A stretch of 7,565 bases of DNA from an uncultured Dehalococcoidia bacterium (GTDB lineage: Bacteria; Chloroflexota; Dehalococcoidia; Dehalococcoidales; UBA3254): the NCBI GenBank assembly GCA_903890885.1, contig CAITCX010000483.1, positions 1 through 7,565 on the forward strand, in the 5' to 3' direction. Shown here in pieces: positions 5,823 to 7,565 of this stretch (position 1 is its first letter; each line of letters opens with the position of its first letter). A program made the translations under genes and the position numbers. The notes under the pieces were generated by a model. The model ran no database searches. It was not told the DNA's origin and saw only the letters and a list, made by a program, of their open reading frames with translations.

Positions 5823-7031
5823 TTACTCTGTGACGCTTATTACGGTACCAGCGCCAACTGTTTTACCCCCTTCTCTAATAGCAAAGCGTAGTCCAGGTTC
5901 CATAGCCACTGGATAGATCAACTCGATGCTGGCTTTGATGTTATCGCCCGGCATAACCATTTCCACGCCCTGCGGCAGGTTCAAAGTTCCGGTGACATCG
6001 GTGGTCCGGATGTAGAATTGAGGTTTATAACCAGTGAAGAACGGTGTATGACGTCCGCCTTCCTCTTTGCTTAAGACGTAAACTTGAACCTCAGCTTTGG
6101 TGTGTGGTTTGATAGAACCGATGGCCGCCAGAACCTGACCGCGCTCGATATCGGTTCTTTCAATGCCCCTTAACAGAGCTCCAACAGCATCACCAGGTTC
6201 GGAGCTGTCCAGAAGTTTGTGGAACATTTCCAGACCGGTAACTACCGTTCTCCTGGGCTCATGATGCAACCCGACGATTTCGATTTCATCGCCGACTTTA
6301 ACAATGCCGCGCTCGACTCTACCTGTGGCCACGGTGCCTCTACCCTTGATGGAGAAGACGTCTTCTACGGGCATCAGGAAGGGTTTGTCCTTCGGACGAA
6401 CGGGATCAGGAATATATTCATCTACGGTTTGAACCAGTTTCAGGATTGGTCCGCACCATTTGCAATCGGCTTTGCCGCAACCGCATTCCAGTGCTTTGAG
6501 GGAAGCGATTCTAGTGACCGGAACTTTATCGCCAGGATAACCATTCTTAGTTAAAAGATCTCTGACTTCAATTTCGACCAACTCAAGCAGTTCCGCATCT
6601 TCCATCATATCGCATTTATTAAGAGCTACTATTATATGGGGCACGTTGACCTGATGGGCGAGCAACACGTGTTCCCGTGTCTGCGGCATAGGGCCATCCG
6701 GAGCGCTAACGATTAGAATGGCTCCGTCCATCTGAGCAGCACCGGTGATCATGTTCTTGATATAATCAGCATGACCAGGGCAATCCACATGGGCATAGTG
6801 CCTCTTGGCAGTTTCATATTCAATATGAGAAATGGCAATAGTAAGACCTCTGGCCTTCTCTTCAGGAGCGGCGTTGATGGAATCATACGCCGTGTACGCT
6901 ACGCCACTACCCGCCTGTTTTGACAAGATCAAGGTAATTGCTGCCGTAGTGGTAGTCTTACCATGAGCTACGTGCCCGATCGTGCCTACATTGAGATGAG
7001 GCTTGTTTCTTTCAAATTTTTTCTTTGCCAT
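5823..7031 (-). CDS. tuf: Elongation factor Tu, with unusual GTPase motifs
   Basis: EF-Tu brings aminoacyl-tRNA to the ribosomal A site as a GTP complex. The 402 residues cover the G domain (about 1-207) and beta-barrel domains 2 (about 216-306) and 3. Conserved parts include T64 of switch I, DCPGH (83-87) with the catalytic His87, NKCD (138-141), and the domain 2 start GRGTVATGRVERG. Several motifs depart from the norm. The P-loop is GHVAHGKT (19-26) with Ala22 where Asp is almost always found. Switch I reads GLTIAIS rather than GITIN. G5 reads ASLK (176-179) rather than SALK. An insert brings C183, C185, C190 and C193. AGGGGG lies six bases before the ATG. It follows tRNA-Thr(GGU), as tufB does in E. 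coli, and leads the cluster. Reading frame and length are intact, so I infer a functional protein. Confidence 0.96.
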   Translation of the reverse strand: MAKKKFERNKPHLNVGTIGHVAHGKTTTTAAITLILSKQAGSGVAYTAYDSINAAPEEKARGLTIAISHIEYETAKRHYAHVDCPGHADYIKNMITGAAQMDGAILIVSAPDGPMPQTREHVLLAHQVNVPHIIVALNKCDMMEDAELLELVEIEVRDLLTKNGYPGDKVPVTRIASLKALECGCGKADCKWCGPILKLVQTVDEYIPDPVRPKDKPFLMPVEDVFSIKGRGTVATGRVERGIVKVGDEIEIVGLHHEPRRTVVTGLEMFHKLLDSSEPGDAVGALLRGIERTDIERGQVLAAIGSIKPHTKAEVQVYVLSKEEGGRHTPFFTGYKPQFYIRTTDVTGTLNLPQGVEMVMPGDNIKASIELIYPVAMEPGLRFAIREGGKTVGAGTVISVTE

Positions 7032-7052
7032 TCTATTCCCCCTTTTATTCTA

Positions 7053-7125
7053 AGCCCACAATCAGATTCGAACTGATGACCCCGTTCTTACCAAGAACGT
7101 GCTCTACCTACTGAGCTATGTGGGC
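7053..7125 (-). tRNA. tRNA-Thr (anticodon GGU)
   Basis: A full cloverleaf folds on the minus strand: acceptor GCCCACA (7125-7119) with TGTGGGC (7060-7054), D-arm from TAGCTCAGTAGGTAGAGCA, anticodon stem CGTTC/GAACG around loop TTGGTAA, and T-arm ATCAG-TTCGAAT-CTGAT. The anticodon GGT reads Thr codons ACC and ACU. CCA is not encoded (TTA follows). It lies 21 nt before tuf and just after a strong promoter, so it is probably cut from the tuf transcript. Confidence 0.97.
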
Positions 7126-7139
7126 ATAATTACCATAGC

Positions 7140-7168
7140 ATTATACAGATTTTGCGTAATAATGTCTA
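7140..7168 (-). promoter_or_regulatory. Promoter of the tRNA-Thr(GGU)-tuf cluster
   Basis: Minus strand: -35 TAGACA (7168-7163, 5/6), 17-nt spacer, -10 TATAAT (7145-7140, 6/6). Transcription would start near 7133, about 8 bases before the tRNA. No convincing terminator appears between here and rplA, so this promoter could drive tuf, rpmG, secE, nusG, rplK and rplA. Confidence 0.8.
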
Positions 7169-7309
7169 CGAAAACTTAATTACGGTAGTAAATCCCAAAC
7201 TTACAAGATACCCTGATACCCTGGAAACCGTGTTATTTTAAATTTTGGTGATTATAATTTGTCTACAGTCCAGATAATTGAATTTAGAATGATATTCCTA
7301 AAACCAATT

Positions 7310-7397
7310 TGGTGGAGAGGGCAGGATTCGAACCTGCGAAGCCCGTAAGGACGACAGTTTTACAGACTGTTCCGATTAGCCACTCCGGCACCTCTCC
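7310..7397 (-). tRNA. tRNA-Tyr (anticodon GUA)
   Basis: A class II tRNA folds on the minus strand: acceptor GGAGAGG (7397-7391) with CCTCTCC (7320-7314), anticodon stem ACAGT/ACTGT around loop CTGTAAA, a long variable arm CGTCCTTACGGGCTTC, and T-arm GCAGG-TTCGAAT-CCTGC. Anticodon GTA specifies Tyr. Discriminator A (7313) is followed by an encoded CCA (7312-7310), unlike the neighbouring tRNA-Thr(GGU). The 184 nt between this gene and tRNA-Thr(GGU) hold the tuf promoter and no other gene that I can see. Confidence 0.97.
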
Positions 7398-7432
7398 ATC
7401 AAGCCATAAATCCACCTCTCTAACTGGTAAAC

Positions 7433-7498
7433 AGCCCGAGAGGGGAGTCGAACCCGCTAACCTACCGATTACAAGTCGGTTGCGCTGCCATTGCGATG
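7433..7498 (-). pseudogene. 5'-truncated tRNA-Thr (anticodon UGU) remnant
   Basis: The minus strand keeps most of a tRNA-Thr(UGU): D-arm TCGC-AATGGCA-GCGC, anticodon stem ACCGA/TCGGT around loop CTTGTAA (anticodon 7473-7471), variable loop AGGTT, T-loop TTCGACT, and the 3' acceptor strand CTCGGGC (7440-7434). The 5' acceptor strand should be GCCCGAG but reads CGTTGCT, which forms no pairs, and position 8 is not T. That upstream sequence belongs to a korA-like coding frame. The T-stem left arm has one extra C (g7456 on the plus strand): AG-C-GGG against CCCCT. As written it cannot mature into a normal tRNA. Position next to tRNA-Tyr matches thrU in the E. coli thrU-tyrU-glyT-thrT-tufB cluster, so an intact copy would be expected here. 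Confidence 0.8.
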
Positions 7499-7565
7499 AG
7501 CAACGACCTCATCGGACAGAATGATGACAGGAACGCGGTACTTTTCTGACAGGTTGAAGGCCAGG
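7469..7565 (-). pseudogene. korA: Internal fragment of a 2-oxoacid:ferredoxin oxidoreductase alpha subunit (KorA-like)
   Basis: Reading the minus strand from 7564, about 23 codons give LAFNLSEKYRVPVIILSDEV and then VAH. This is the conserved stretch of KorA/VorB alpha subunits (commonly AFNLAEKYRxPVIxLSDEVxGHMRE), which oxidise 2-oxoglutarate or branched-chain 2-oxoacids with CoA and ferredoxin in anaerobes. The likeness stops after His (7496-7498), where the tRNA-Thr sequence begins. The frame then runs through the tRNA D-arm and stops at TAA (7471-7469) in the anticodon loop. The gene's upstream part lies beyond the window. It is either truly truncated or wrongly joined to this locus. KorA versus a paralogous alpha subunit cannot be decided from so short a piece. 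Confidence 0.7.

Noticed and set aside
7299..7312. Palindrome ACCAAATTGGT followed by TTTT after tRNA-Tyr, as a terminator
   Set aside because: Only about four pairs can form around a 3-base loop, and the stem would include the encoded CCA end. Too weak to call.
7309..7524. Plus-strand open frame of 71 codons beginning MVERAGFEPAKP
   Set aside because: It is the reverse complement of tRNA-Tyr and the tRNA-Thr remnant. Frames with this GFEPA wording are a well-known artefact of reading antisense through tRNA T-arms.
1..7565. CRISPR arrays, insertion sequences, phage genes or defence systems
   Set aside because: I saw no spaced direct repeats, transposase, integrase or restriction motifs. Apart from the korA/tRNA junction the window is housekeeping sequence.

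Overview
The window reads as an ordinary, well-kept chromosomal segment of an anaerobic bacterium, most likely a member of the Chloroflexota (Dehalococcoidia-like). I base this on the wording of L10, NusG and the ComM-family protein, and on a cysteine-bearing insert in EF-Tu that I associate with that phylum. The assignment is by memory of protein families and is only moderately certain. Start codons are mixed (ATG, GTG, TTG) and most genes have clear Shine-Dalgarno sites. The first gene looks leaderless.

Left part (1-2340). A ComM/YifB-type AAA+ protein and a SemiSWEET sugar transporter lie on the plus strand. They converge on a small two-helix membrane protein encoded on the minus strand. 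A hairpin with a T-run on the minus strand separates the two directions. Promoters can be read in front of comM and in front of the two-helix gene.

Middle and right part (2420-7168, all minus strand). This is the classic translation/secretion/transcription cluster, read from right to left: tRNA-Thr(GGU), tuf, rpmG, secE, nusG, rplK, rplA, then rplJ and rplL, closed by a strong intrinsic terminator. A near-consensus promoter precedes tRNA-Thr(GGU). A second promoter after rplA drives rplJL through a roughly 190-nt leader. That leader carries an L10-binding kink-turn element, a predicted antiterminator and a textbook terminator, so the L10/L12 stalk genes appear to be controlled by autogenous attenuation. 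rpoBC does not follow rplL.

Right end (7310-7565). tRNA-Tyr(GUA) is intact. Beyond it a tRNA-Thr(UGU) is broken: its acceptor 5' strand and positions 1-8 are replaced by an in-frame piece of a 2-oxoacid:ferredoxin oxidoreductase alpha subunit (KorA-like), and its T-stem carries one extra base. The order Thr(UGU)-Tyr-(Gly)-Thr(GGU)-tuf matches the known thrU-tyrU-glyT-thrT-tufB arrangement of E. coli, so the junction is either a real rearrangement inside a tRNA gene or an assembly chimera.

I did not find a wholly new system. The points most worth a second look are the korA/tRNA junction, an EF-Tu with substitutions in several GTPase motifs, the rplJL attenuator and the predicted leaderless comM transcript.
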